In this document: one piece after another, positions 35,547 to 44,712 of the stretch
How the letters are laid out: the number at the start of each line of letters is the position of its first letter
Numbering within the stretch: position 1 is the stretch's first letter
Assembly (NCBI GenBank): GCA_021781535.1
Contig: JAJXWO010000014.1
Location: 17,721 to 81,720 of the forward strand
Direction: 5' to 3'
Source: Deltaproteobacteria bacterium
GTDB lineage: Bacteria; Desulfobacterota; Desulfuromonadia; Geobacterales; Pseudopelobacteraceae
Length of the DNA stretch: 64,000 nt
The notes under the pieces: generated by a model
The model's database searches: none
The model's input: only the letters and a program-made list of their open reading frames with translations
Told to the model about the DNA's origin: nothing
Translations under genes and position numbers: made by a program

Positions 35547-36452
35547 TTAGTTTAAGGTGGTAGCTTCTGCTTTTGATTTTGGTTCTACCCCTAAAAACGT
35601 TTTTCGTTCTTTGAATTTATCTACGATTCTTGCTCCGCCACCACTGCCAGCTTGGTAAACCTGGATCGGGGTGAGGTTCCCCAGAGATTGATGGGGCCTT
35701 TTGGTATTGTAGAACTCAAAATAATCTGTCAAGCCCAGTTGTAATCCCGGCATGTTGACATACCCTTTCAGGTATACATCCTCATGCTTGACGCTTCGCC
35801 AGAGTCGTTCTACAAAGATATTATCCAATGCCCGTCCGCGACCATCCATACTGATAGCGATGTCGTGCAGCTTGAGGACGCCCGTAAAAGCATCGCTCGT
35901 GAACTGACACCCTTGATCTGTATTAAAGATCTCTGGTGTACCGTATGACCGAAGTGACTGTTCCAGGCAGTCAACGCAGAACTCGCTGTCGAGTGAGTTT
36001 GATAATCGCCACGCCAACACTTTACGTGAGTACCAGTCGATTACGGCTGCCAGATACGCAAAGCCTCGTGGCAGGCGAATATACGTGATATCGGTACTCC
36101 ACACCTGATTCGGTCGTGTCACGTTCACGCCTCTGAGCAGGTACGGATAGATCTTGTGCTGAGGGTGAGGCCTGCTGGTATTAGGGCCCGGTGCCATACC
36201 AGCCAATCCCAGGATTCTCATCAGCCGTTGAACCCGCTTCCGGTTGACCGGATAACCGGCTTTGCCCAGATGTACGACCATTTTGCGACTGCCATAGAAC
36301 GGATGGAGCGTATATTCGGCATCAATCAACGCCAGTAACAACAATTCCAGTTCATTTGGCCCGGCGACCAAATGTGAGGAATAAACGGTGGAACGAGCAA
36401 CACCAGCTAACGCGCATTGTCGGGTTAGCGCCATGGGATCCAGCAGACTCAC
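35547..36452 (-). CDS. IS3-family transposase OrfB (integrase catalytic domain)
   Basis: A 301-residue protein with HTH_21-like N-terminus (YGSRKMVVHLGKAGYPVNRKRVQRLM) and an rve-type DDE core: first Asp in WSTDITYIRL, second in FNTDQGCQF, Glu in the ERLWRSVKHEDVYL region. It ends with NTKRPHQSLGNLTP. Complete. In this family the active transposase is often an OrfAB fusion produced by ribosomal frameshifting between orfA and orfB, which here lie 17 bases apart in different frames. Confidence 0.93.
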   Translation of the reverse strand: MSLLDPMALTRQCALAGVARSTVYSSHLVAGPNELELLLLALIDAEYTLHPFYGSRKMVVHLGKAGYPVNRKRVQRLMRILGLAGMAPGPNTSRPHPQHKIYPYLLRGVNVTRPNQVWSTDITYIRLPRGFAYLAAVIDWYSRKVLAWRLSNSLDSEFCVDCLEQSLRSYGTPEIFNTDQGCQFTSDAFTGVLKLHDIAISMDGRGRALDNIFVERLWRSVKHEDVYLKGYVNMPGLQLGLTDYFEFYNTKRPHQSLGNLTPIQVYQAGSGGGARIVDKFKERKTFLGVEPKSKAEATTLN

Positions 36453-36469
36453 CCAGTGCCTACGGTCTG

Positions 36470-36793
36470 CTATTGGCCGATCCCGGACTTTTTTTTAAGC
36501 CAATCCAGTTCCATCTTCAGCCGCCCGATCTCAGAGTAAAGACGCTCAGGGCTGGAGGACGGGTCCTCGGGCTTGGGGCCACGCTTTATTTCGAAAATAC
36601 TGGAAGCCTGCGCCAGCAGCTCTCTCTTCCATTCGCCAACCTGAGTTGGATGGACAGTGTACTCCTGAGCGATCTCATTTAACGTCTTGGCACCTCGGAT
36701 CGCGTCAAGCGCTACTTTTGCCTTGTGCTGACTGGTGAAACTTTTACGCTTCTTTTCGCTCATTGCCTGCCCCTTTTTATTGCAGGCTACCAC
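36470..36793 (-). CDS. IS3-family transposase OrfA
   Basis: A 107-residue protein with an N-terminal helix-turn-helix (FTSQHKAKVALDAIRGAK...HPTQVGEWKREL) and a C-terminal leucine-rich coiled coil (YSEIGRLKMELDWLKKKSG). It binds the IS ends. The A-rich run near the end of the gene, where the coding strand reads AAAAAAAGTCC, is a plausible slippery site for -1 frameshifting into orfB. Confidence 0.92.
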   Translation of the reverse strand: MVACNKKGQAMSEKKRKSFTSQHKAKVALDAIRGAKTLNEIAQEYTVHPTQVGEWKRELLAQASSIFEIKRGPKPEDPSSSPERLYSEIGRLKMELDWLKKKSGIGQ

Positions 36794-36826
36794 CTTAAAC
36801 TATTGTCCGGATTTTGGGGTCCACTA

Positions 36827-36982
36827 TAAAGCGACTCAAAATCGAAGCCAGTCTCTACACAATTTTAAAGGTGCTGAGCGTCACCATCTATCGAGCGAAT
36901 GCCCTTGTTACAAGCACTTACAGATTCAGATTACAGAAGCGAAACAGACGGAAACAATAACCAACTGTTTTTATTCAACTAA
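36827..36982 (+). pseudogene. C-terminal remnant of an IS4-type transposase
   Basis: Plus-strand reading gives IEASLYTILKVLSVTIYRA and, after a one-base frame change near 36900, MPLLQALTDSDYRSETDGNN followed by NQLFLFN and a stop at 36980-36982. This resembles the end of IS4-type transposases (ILSVTLFEK.P..QAL...NQL.LF). Four bases after the stop comes TTGGGACACTACTG, the exact inverse of the 14-mer at 35499-35512, marking both ends of the old element. Everything between its left end and this tail has been replaced by the IS3 element. Confidence 0.7.
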
Positions 36983-37036
36983 ACGTTGGGACACTACTGG
37001 TTTTATACCAATATAATCACAGCATAGTAGTAGTAT

Positions 37037-38377
37037 TTAAAGTGTGTTACGTTTAATTATAGTGCCACAGCGAAAAGTAAAACAGAAAAACAAAGCAAAA
37101 ATAATGCATATCCAAATGAACAGTACATTAAAAAAATTAGCAAATACAGACATCACCATTGCATATGAAAGTGTCGCCCAGATTAAAGAGTGTCCTAAAT
37201 TTTCTGATTGTACATGTGAAATGAAGGCTCCCGACAAAATAGTACCGTAAAAGAATGAGAATAAGATTACACCTGGAATGCCAAAATCAAGATAAGGATC
37301 TGAAATCACAGTACCAAGACGCGTAAACCCATCTAAGTCAGGTCTGTATTGGAATGAAAAGGCTTCATCATAATGAAGCAATACTAACACTGGCTTTAGA
37401 GTATATAACCCATAATAAAAGTTTTCTGCATTAACATAGAAGTCATTTAATGTATTAAAGTTTAAGCTTGTATATAAATTAAAAGTAACATCAAAGGTGT
37501 TTACATTTAACTGTTCTGGAACTCCAGAAAAGGCTTTTAGATAATCAAGTGCCGATATATCTTTTTTCTGGGCCAAGAGTCTTAACTGGCCAACCAGTAA
37601 AAATAGAATTCCAGTGCTGAGTAGCAATTTTAGAAAGAACTTAGTTGAGGTAATATTATTTAACTTAATATAGACAATAAAGTAAGACAATATACCAAAT
37701 ATTATTAGTTGCCTGGAAAGTGTATTTAAAATAACAAAAAAGGATACAACTAAAATTACGTATAAATAAAACTTTGATATTTTTTTATATTTGTAAAAAT
37801 AGTAATATACGCTAGGCATTATGGTAATAAGCATAACTAAATAGTGGAAAACAGGAATAAATTGCAACTCAGAATAGATGTCCTGTCTGCTAATAACAGT
37901 AACCAAAATCGGAAATCCACCGTTTAAAATTGACTCAATCAAAAATATTACTAAACCTGCCACAAATATTAAATCAGCGAATAACTTTTTATTTCTAGAT
38001 ATAGTCATACTGTACTGGCCTGTTATCTTGAATGGAAAAAATGTCCCTATTGTATAAAACAAAATAAACAAATAAAAACTTGCCTGAACATCTCCCCGCA
38101 ACTCGACTTGTCTATCTGACAGCATAAATCCATAATATAAATAGGCTAAACATAACGGCAACAGGAGTGTAATAGGGTTGAGAAGTAATTTATATTTTTT
38201 TAAGCTAAAATACATTAAAAGACATAGCAAAAAATAATTTAATGCAACAAACATAAAATTCGCTGTAGTAAGTGAGGATATATATATGCAGTAAAAAAAA
38301 CCCAGCATTATGAAAAAATTTAAGGCCATTGTTTCAAGTTTTAAATTCATTAGCTTGACTACCCGTTTTGAATACAT
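37037..38377 (-). CDS. wzy: O-antigen/oligosaccharide repeat-unit polymerase (Wzy-type)
   Basis: A 446-residue, very hydrophobic protein with about twelve membrane helices, a Phe/Tyr/Leu/Ile-rich composition and a larger periplasmic loop around residues 280-350, typical of Wzy polymerases. Sequence motifs are weak, as usual for this family, so the call rests on topology, the single copy in the locus and the company of wzz, a flippase and glycosyltransferases. Very AT-rich. The start overlaps the upstream glycosyltransferase gene by 19 bases; a second Met ten codons in (MNLKLETM) is an alternative. Confidence 0.75.
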   Translation of the reverse strand: MYSKRVVKLMNLKLETMALNFFIMLGFFYCIYISSLTTANFMFVALNYFLLCLLMYFSLKKYKLLLNPITLLLPLCLAYLYYGFMLSDRQVELRGDVQASFYLFILFYTIGTFFPFKITGQYSMTISRNKKLFADLIFVAGLVIFLIESILNGGFPILVTVISRQDIYSELQFIPVFHYLVMLITIMPSVYYYFYKYKKISKFYLYVILVVSFFVILNTLSRQLIIFGILSYFIVYIKLNNITSTKFFLKLLLSTGILFLLVGQLRLLAQKKDISALDYLKAFSGVPEQLNVNTFDVTFNLYTSLNFNTLNDFYVNAENFYYGLYTLKPVLVLLHYDEAFSFQYRPDLDGFTRLGTVISDPYLDFGIPGVILFSFFYGTILSGAFISHVQSENLGHSLIWATLSYAMVMSVFANFFNVLFIWICIIFALFFCFTFRCGTIIKRNTL

Positions 38378-39249
38378 ATAAAAAACATCACACCTTTAAA
38401 CACATAACTCAAAGTCATAGAAGAGAGATCAGTCCTCTTATGAATAAATATAAATTTAAGTACTCGCACCGCAAGTCTTATTCTGAAAACAGTTCTATGC
38501 AAGACTGATCTGTGCGTTAGACTAAAATGACTTTCTGCCGATATGATATTTTGATATCTTTCGAGACTTATTTTTGAATAGTTATTTATTGATAAATCAT
38601 GATAAATTTTGTTATGTCCAACTACAACATTCATTTCTTTACAATAAATTGTCCGGAACAGCCAATGATCCAACATATCAAGCCAAAATTCGTTACTAAA
38701 ACCACCGATCGAATCCAGAAAAGCTACTTTGACAAGCGCACCTGAATTAATTGCCGTAATCTCATATAGTGGCACTCGCGTACTATGATCTTTTATCGGA
38801 AACAGTTTTCCGCCCCATCCAACTTTGCATGGCGATATCAATTTAGAACCACAATATACTGTAGGCACAATGGCGGCTATTAAGAAGTTGTCGTGATGTA
38901 ACCGAAGGTCGGATAAACAGTTGTCAATAAAATCCAGTGGCAACTCTGAGTCCTGATCTAATAAAAGTAACCAATCGATCTCATTCTCCTGCGCGATACT
39001 CAATGCATAGTTGTATGCTTTTGAAATGCCACCATTACTTGCATCATGATAATAAACAACATTAAGCAAATCAGTAGATTCTACCAGATGTGCTTCAGGG
39101 CTATTATCATATACGACTACATCTATTGAATCGGCCACAATTGACGATTTCAACGATACATTAAGGGTATTGTATGTGCTTGAATCTTTCAGTTTAGTCT
39201 TGTAAAGAACGATGACTGGCAGAAATGTATTAATATTAGTTCGTTTCAC
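38359..39249 (-). CDS. glycosyltransferase family 2 (rhamnosyltransferase-like)
   Basis: A 296-residue protein with VIVLYKTKL at the start, VVVYDNSPEAH, YHDASNGGISKAYNYAL, LLLLDQDSELP (the catalytic Asp pair) and EITAINSGALVKVAFLDSIGGF, a pattern seen in rhamnosyltransferases of O-antigen loci. Complete and AT-rich. It overlaps the polymerase gene, so the two are translated together. Confidence 0.83.
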   Translation of the reverse strand: MKRTNINTFLPVIVLYKTKLKDSSTYNTLNVSLKSSIVADSIDVVVYDNSPEAHLVESTDLLNVVYYHDASNGGISKAYNYALSIAQENEIDWLLLLDQDSELPLDFIDNCLSDLRLHHDNFLIAAIVPTVYCGSKLISPCKVGWGGKLFPIKDHSTRVPLYEITAINSGALVKVAFLDSIGGFSNEFWLDMLDHWLFRTIYCKEMNVVVGHNKIYHDLSINNYSKISLERYQNIISAESHFSLTHRSVLHRTVFRIRLAVRVLKFIFIHKRTDLSSMTLSYVFKGVMFFICIQNG

Positions 39250-39270
39250 GTTCCGCCTTTTTGAAATAAA

Positions 39271-40104
39271 TCAGGGCATTTCCCTATAAAATCGGATTAA
39301 CTTTCGTATAGGGGCAAGAAGTAGTTTACCTAGTCGGTATTCTTTAGAGTTAACAACATTCAAGTACTCACGAAACTGGAGGGGGTCAGGAAAAACCTGA
39401 GAATAAAGCTCTCGGTTATTCTCCCAAATAATTTGTCTTAATTTTTTGTCGCGTTCTTGGGACATACCAGTGTTTCGAGATTTGTTATATGGCTTTATTC
39501 TGTAAAAAAAATGTTCACCCTCAAGACGGATTACTTGGCCACCACACTTAAGCATCTTAATCCAGAAGTCCCAATCTTCTAGACCGCTATCCATATTTAC
39601 GTTAAAGCCTTCAACCCTGTCGAAATCAGAGCGCCTGAAAAAAGATGACACAACGTAAAGGTTGTGCCCTAATAATTTTTCCATTGAATATGGTTCAACT
39701 TCAACACTTCGGCTAATCTTACCAAAATAGCGGTAATCACAAGTGACTATCTTAACATTTTCGTCTGCTTCAAGCTGTTCGACTGCCCTTGAAATATACT
39801 CAGTTGAAATCAAATCGTCGCCATCTAAAGGAAGTATATATTTACCACTGCTTTGTTTTATTGCTGTATTACGCGCTTTGCAAACCCCTTGGTTTTCAGT
39901 GTGAATAATCCTAACTCTCGGAATGATAATTTTATCGAGTACTTCAAGTGTATGGGCATCTGTCGAGCCATCGTTTATTATGATATGCTCAATATTTGAG
40001 TATGTTGATTTCTCAACGGATATAACTGCGTCGAGTATATATTTCCCATCGTTATAACAGGGCGTTATGACGGAGACTAGCGGAGAGTTTATACCTGTAA
40101 TCAT
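39271..40104 (-). CDS. glycosyltransferase family 2
   Basis: A 277-residue GT-A protein: VSVITPCYNDGKYI, IINDGSTD, NQGVCKARNTAIKQSSGKYILPLDGDDLI (DGDD as the metal site), and GLEDWDFWIKML near residue 180. No membrane anchor. Substrate unknown. It sits 21 bases from the neighbouring transferase gene. Confidence 0.86.
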   Translation of the reverse strand: MITGINSPLVSVITPCYNDGKYILDAVISVEKSTYSNIEHIIINDGSTDAHTLEVLDKIIIPRVRIIHTENQGVCKARNTAIKQSSGKYILPLDGDDLISTEYISRAVEQLEADENVKIVTCDYRYFGKISRSVEVEPYSMEKLLGHNLYVVSSFFRRSDFDRVEGFNVNMDSGLEDWDFWIKMLKCGGQVIRLEGEHFFYRIKPYNKSRNTGMSQERDKKLRQIIWENNRELYSQVFPDPLQFREYLNVVNSKEYRLGKLLLAPIRKLIRFYREMP

Positions 40105-40165
40105 ATTATTTTTTGAGCAGTTATATTCATGATATCACTCATTATTGATAAGGTTTCGATGGCAA

Positions 40166-41065
40166 TTAGTTTGTTTTCATTGCTTCAACAAAAAGCTTTA
40201 AACGTTTCTGCCAATAACAATACTTATCATTTTTATTCAATAATCTAAACAATATCAAGCGCGATATAATTGTTGCAAGATTAACAATGTTGCAACAACA
40301 AATGTGCAGGCTTCCATATGCTTTTCTATAAAATATGTTACGGCTGTTAAGCATTAAGAATGTTATATGCTCCTTAAGCTCAAAGCTTTGTCCTTCTAAA
40401 TGTACAATTTTAGCTGACGGTACGTTATAGAAGGTATACCCCTTTTTCCTTATTCTAACTAACAGCTCAGTTTCTTCATAATACATAAAAAAATCGGCAT
40501 CAAATAGTCCAACCTCATTCAGAATGGATTTTCTGGTCATGAAGTTTGCCCCTGAAACAAATCCCACCTCCATTGGATAATCGGAATAGTTATGCTGAAG
40601 GTTTTTAAATATTGATTTTAATGGAGAATGAAACAAAATATCTAATTCAGTTATTAGTGATGGCAGGTATTTATGATGAGAAAAAGTCGGTTCCAGTTCC
40701 TTCGTGTAAAGATTGCCACAACAAACGCCTACATCCAGATTATGGTCTAGATAATCCGAAAGGACCTTTACTGCATTATTCATTAAAATAGTGTCTGGGT
40801 TCAGTAATAATATGTTTCTGCCTGAAGCTATTTTAATGGCCTCATTATTAGCTTTACCAAAACCAATATTTGCAGGAAGTGCAATGTATTGGATTTTATC
40901 CGCATACTTCTGCAAAAGTATCTGTTGAGAGTTATCAACAGAATTATTGTCTACGACCAAAATCTCATAGGTCACGCCTACCGTTTTAACTAAAACAGAA
41001 TCAATAGAATCTGTTAGTAAAGACACTGTGTTATAATTAACATATATGATAGATACGTCGATCAT
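40166..41065 (-). CDS. glycosyltransferase family 2 (rhamnosyltransferase-like)
   Basis: A 299-residue protein from MIDVSIIYVNYNT at 41065, with GGAATTCAG before the ATG; the longer frame reaching 41200 overlaps the flippase gene and is not needed. Motifs: ILVVDNNSVDNSQQ, NIGFGKANNEAIK, LLLNPDTIL (DxD-like), GFVSGANFMTRKSILNEVGLFDADFFMYYEETELLVR. This fits WbbL-type transferases. Confidence 0.85.
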   Translation of the reverse strand: MIDVSIIYVNYNTVSLLTDSIDSVLVKTVGVTYEILVVDNNSVDNSQQILLQKYADKIQYIALPANIGFGKANNEAIKIASGRNILLLNPDTILMNNAVKVLSDYLDHNLDVGVCCGNLYTKELEPTFSHHKYLPSLITELDILFHSPLKSIFKNLQHNYSDYPMEVGFVSGANFMTRKSILNEVGLFDADFFMYYEETELLVRIRKKGYTFYNVPSAKIVHLEGQSFELKEHITFLMLNSRNIFYRKAYGSLHICCCNIVNLATIISRLILFRLLNKNDKYCYWQKRLKLFVEAMKTN

Positions 41066-41081
41066 CTGAATTCCAACAAGC

Positions 41082-42620
41082 TTAATAGGACCTAAAAATA
41101 AGTTTAGTTTTTGCCAGTAAACGCGTAATTTGGTCACGCTCAGGCTGACGCAGCAAAAACAAACCAATAACCACACACACAATTCCAAAAGCTTGGGCAA
41201 TAATTATATTCAGTAGAACACTACTGGTATTCAATAAGGTCCGTGACCATTCCACTGCCAAGAGCGAACCAACTAGAATCAATATTGGCGACCTGAATTT
41301 ATGCCAAATAGTAGAGAAGGTAACCCCCGAAAGGATGAGCAACGCTAACCCCAGTACAACGTGGGTTATTGACCAAGATAGCGCAAGAAAACGTAAGCCA
41401 TAAATGCTTCCCCACACCAAGTTCATAAAAGCTATGATGATCTGTACTAGCACTGCAACTGTGGCGTACAACTTTCCCTTTTTTTGAGCGACTAATGCTT
41501 GCCCGGCAGCGGAATAAATTACAGCTCCGAACAATCCGACTGCAAAAATCATCATAATATCTGACATCATGATTCTGCCTGCAGCATCCACTTTGTTTAA
41601 AAAGAAGAACGTCACCAGATCATCAGAACTCACAGTGAAAAGAATAACAATTGGAATCAAACCCAAAAAAATCATGCGTAAGTATTCGCCGATTGCGTCG
41701 TGCATGCGTTGTGTTTGTTTCTGTACAAACAGAGTCGCCAATCCTGGTGCCAGTACCGTTGCGATGATTCCCATGATCACTCCCAGAGGTACCTGCATAA
41801 ATTTTTGGGCATAATCAAGAATTGAAGCATTGCCGACACCCAACCCTACACTTACCCTCTTTTCGATGAGAGACAGCAGTTGGCCAGAACAGTAGGGAAG
41901 ATAGAAAGGAAGAGCGCTAGCAATCATAGTTTTACACAATAAGAATGCTGGGAATACATTGACCAAGGGACCAGACTGCTGCTTCCGGACTTCTCTAACT
42001 AGCACGAACAACAGCCCGAATGTGGTTACGTACAACGCCAATACCAGTGAGCCAATTCCCATCGTCTTGGTCAACAAAATTACAAAAATTATGTTGGCAA
42101 TGCCTGAAAAGATCGCATAGATCTCAGGTATATAAAACACACTATATCCATTTAAGATAGAAATAAAGCCATTAACAAGCTGGTTCAATACCAACGATGG
42201 GATAATTAAGCGCACAAAAAATTCGAAGCGTTCCTGCTCTGGTCCTACTAATCCTGGAGCGATGGCGCTGCTCACAATCCCTGGAAACAATTCAATAATT
42301 ACGACAACCAAAAGGGATACCCAGAAGAAAAATGAAGTGATGGAAGCATTGGTTTGTGCAAGTGCCGCGTCACCCTGCTCGGCACGAATATGGACTGACT
42401 GGGTTCGAAACACCTCATTGATCGGTCCGAACAAAAGTTGCATCAGGATTGCCGAGGCTGCGGTACATAGAACCCAGAAGTCACGCTCCTGAGAAACACC
42501 AAAGTAACGAGCTGTGATAGTGAGCGCAAAGATAGAAATGACAGCTCTCACCAGTCGAATCATGGCGATTCCGACAGAAGTTCTATTGGTTGATCCAGAA
42601 AACACTTTTGCCAGCCCCAT
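41082..42620 (-). CDS. MurJ/Wzx-type polysaccharide flippase
   Basis: A 512-residue protein with about 13-14 membrane helices. The N-terminal TNRTSVGIAMIRLVRAVISIFALTITARYFG and the Arg/Gln-rich loop FRTQSVHIRAEQGDAALAQT resemble MurJ-family lipid flippases. In this locus it most likely flips the undecaprenyl-linked repeat unit. Its ATG overlaps the stop of the upstream glycosyltransferase (TGATG). Less AT-rich than the polymerase gene. Confidence 0.85.
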   Translation of the reverse strand: MGLAKVFSGSTNRTSVGIAMIRLVRAVISIFALTITARYFGVSQERDFWVLCTAASAILMQLLFGPINEVFRTQSVHIRAEQGDAALAQTNASITSFFFWVSLLVVVIIELFPGIVSSAIAPGLVGPEQERFEFFVRLIIPSLVLNQLVNGFISILNGYSVFYIPEIYAIFSGIANIIFVILLTKTMGIGSLVLALYVTTFGLLFVLVREVRKQQSGPLVNVFPAFLLCKTMIASALPFYLPYCSGQLLSLIEKRVSVGLGVGNASILDYAQKFMQVPLGVIMGIIATVLAPGLATLFVQKQTQRMHDAIGEYLRMIFLGLIPIVILFTVSSDDLVTFFFLNKVDAAGRIMMSDIMMIFAVGLFGAVIYSAAGQALVAQKKGKLYATVAVLVQIIIAFMNLVWGSIYGLRFLALSWSITHVVLGLALLILSGVTFSTIWHKFRSPILILVGSLLAVEWSRTLLNTSSVLLNIIIAQAFGIVCVVIGLFLLRQPERDQITRLLAKTKLIFRSY

Positions 42621-43915
42621 CAGGAGTTACCCGGCCTCTTCATGGCTGGCCTCAACCAAGAAGCTAAATCCGAACAAATGGTACTCCAGCAAAACCTTTT
42701 GGCATGTTCCAGTATCTGTTTTGTTTTTGCATTAACGTCAAGCTCACCGTTGATGATTCTGCTAAGCTCTATTATTAATTCTGACTCTGATTTAATAATA
42801 GAGCCCACTGAAGCGTGAGCAGTCAAATCTTCGGCACCATTCACAGGAGTGGTCAACATGTAACAGCCAAAATACAAGGCATCGACCATGGCAAGCGAAA
42901 AGCCCTCAAATCTCGAGGTTATGCAAAACACCTTTGCTCGCGCATACCATTCATAAAGCTCAATTCGCTTTTCTATGTTTCCAGTGAAAATAATATGTGA
43001 ACGTAATTCAGGCCTTTGTTCTAAAAGTACATTTACCTTCTCTTGGAACACAGGTTCTACCGGCCCTACAAATACAAAAGACCAATCTTTAACATCCATG
43101 TTGGAAATCACGCTCAAAAGCATCTCAGAATTTTTCTGATATGTCCCAATGCGGCCTACAGTCAAAACAATATTCTTTTTGACCTTCAACTTCTCCCTGA
43201 AGCCATGCCCATCCAACCACTCACGGTCAATACCATTCGCCATAATCTTAAGCCGGGGTTTGGCAGCAGGATAAAACTCAAGAAAATGATCGTATGCAGC
43301 TGAAGTTTCAATAGTCATCAACGTCGGAACAAGGCGGAAAAAGACATTTCTCAACGGACCAAACACACTTTGCTTGACACGAAAAAGTACGTTTCGTAGC
43401 GGGGTTATGTGATCAGTATAGCCGTAGTCAAGCTTGATATATACCGCTCCACCCGGGTTTAAAATTTTATAGATAAGAGAGTGGATCATTGTCTCACGAC
43501 TAAAATGAAACAAGTGTAATACATCAATGGATCGAGAGTTGCGGAGTAGGTAGCGGACGGCACCAATGGCTGGCCAACGGTAAATCTGATATCCACGGTT
43601 TCGAGAAATGGTGTGAACCTTTAGGGGCTTTACTTCATCCAACAGATACGGCATTTCCTCCTCACGGGAGAAACAGACCAAAGTTGAGTCAAAACCATGT
43701 TCGCGAGCCATTAAGCAAGGGATCATCCCGACATCCTTGACAAGATGAACATTCTCAGCCAAGGGGAATAGTGTAACAAAAGTTAACTTGCGCGGAGCCT
43801 CCAATGGCATGCTTCCCAGCATTTCCTTATGTGTATTATAAGAAACAGTTTTTTGTAATTGTTCTTGGTGATTTTTACTAACTGAATGCCAAGCTTGCGA
43901 GTTAATCGTTTTCAA
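42620..43915 (-). CDS. glycosyltransferase family 4
   Basis: A 431-residue GT-B enzyme. The N-terminal half has LTFVTLFPLAENVHLVKDVG; the C-terminal half has VLTVGRIGTYQKNSEMLL, FVGPVEP, and the donor-site motif SRFEGFSLAMVDALYFGC (E-x7-D instead of E-x7-E). Acceptor and donor sugars are unknown. It starts the tightly packed segment with the flippase gene. The 250-base gap 5' of it (43916-44165) is AT-rich and shows no recognisable gene. Confidence 0.86.
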   Translation of the reverse strand: MKTINSQAWHSVSKNHQEQLQKTVSYNTHKEMLGSMPLEAPRKLTFVTLFPLAENVHLVKDVGMIPCLMAREHGFDSTLVCFSREEEMPYLLDEVKPLKVHTISRNRGYQIYRWPAIGAVRYLLRNSRSIDVLHLFHFSRETMIHSLIYKILNPGGAVYIKLDYGYTDHITPLRNVLFRVKQSVFGPLRNVFFRLVPTLMTIETSAAYDHFLEFYPAAKPRLKIMANGIDREWLDGHGFREKLKVKKNIVLTVGRIGTYQKNSEMLLSVISNMDVKDWSFVFVGPVEPVFQEKVNVLLEQRPELRSHIIFTGNIEKRIELYEWYARAKVFCITSRFEGFSLAMVDALYFGCYMLTTPVNGAEDLTAHASVGSIIKSESELIIELSRIINGELDVNAKTKQILEHAKRFCWSTICSDLASWLRPAMKRPGNS

Positions 43916-44165
43916 ATTATATCCATTTTCTTACTCATTATATATTTCGAATAAACTAAGGTGGGCAGGCTACTTTACTAAAATATACACACTAATCCCC
44001 ATTATTGTTTACACCTTATTTTAAACGTCGAGAAACTTTTCGACCTCTATCCCTGCTTGATTCAATGGTAAGTTGGGGACCTCCCAAGTTTAAAGCAAAT
44101 TATCCTTGGATATTTAGTTGTGGCCGGCACCTTTTGCTTAGTAATTCCCCTTGCGTATCAGCCAG

Positions 44166-44711
44166 CTACTCAAAACACTCTATTTGTTTTAAAATAAATC
44201 CTTCTGCATCCTTTTTCGCCAAGATTGGATCTCCATCAATCGGCCATTGAATTCCGATATCCGGACAATTCCAGATAATGCTCCGCTCATGTTCCGGGTA
44301 CCAATAATCTGTAGTTTTGTAGAGAAACTCCGCGACATCCGATAGCACAACAAAACCATGGGCAAACCCTTCCGGGACCCACATCATACGCTTGTTTTCT
44401 GCCGACAGCGTCTCACCCACCCATTTCCCAAATGTAGGTGAGCTTTTCCTGATATCAACGGCAACATCAAACACCTCTCCAACTGTCACCCGTACCAGCT
44501 TCCCCTGTGGGTGCTGAATCTGATAGTGTAGCCCACGCAGTACGTTTTTAACCGATCGAGAATGATTATCCTGTACAAAGTTACGCTTCAGGCCGGTTGC
44601 TTCCTCGAAAACGCGGTTATTGAAGCTCTCAAAAAAGAACCCCCGCTCATCGCCAAACACCCTAGGTTCAAAGAGCACTACATCTGGGATACTTAACTTG
44701 GTTACCTGCAT
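44166..44711 (-). CDS. rfbC: dTDP-4-dehydrorhamnose 3,5-epimerase
   Basis: A 181-residue cupin-fold epimerase: VVLFEPRVFGDERGFFFESFN, FVQDNHSRSVKNVLRGLHYQ with the catalytic His, VRVTVGEVFDVAVDIRKSSPTFG, and WVPEGFAHGF. Normal family length. It converts dTDP-4-keto-6-deoxyglucose to the L-rhamno epimer. It follows rfbA with a one-base gap. Confidence 0.95.
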   Translation of the reverse strand: MQVTKLSIPDVVLFEPRVFGDERGFFFESFNNRVFEEATGLKRNFVQDNHSRSVKNVLRGLHYQIQHPQGKLVRVTVGEVFDVAVDIRKSSPTFGKWVGETLSAENKRMMWVPEGFAHGFVVLSDVAEFLYKTTDYWYPEHERSIIWNCPDIGIQWPIDGDPILAKKDAEGFILKQIECFE

Positions 44712-44712
44712 G

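Larger units (their letters stand above)
35515..36826 (-). mobile_element. IS3-family insertion sequence
   Basis: About 1.31 kb with inverted ends TAGTGGACCC and conserved subterminal AGTTTAAGGTGGTAGC on both sides. It holds orfA and orfB on the minus strand. No target duplication is visible (CAATT on the left, TAAAG on the right). Its left end nearly abuts the terminal repeat of an older element, so the insertion was probably followed by a deletion. Confidence 0.88.
35499..36999 (+). mobile_element. IS4-type element remnant, ends only
   Basis: Perfect 14-base inverted repeats, CAGTAGTGTCCCAA at 35499-35512 and TTGGGACACTACTG at 36986-36999, enclose the IS3 element and the transposase tail. 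The left terminal repeat is separated from the IS3 end by only two bases, so most of the original element has been deleted. Confidence 0.65.

Noticed and set aside
44005..44250. 81-codon plus-strand frame in the gap before rfbC
   Set aside because: No recognisable family or ribosome site and it runs into rfbC antisense; the gap is left as AT-rich non-coding.
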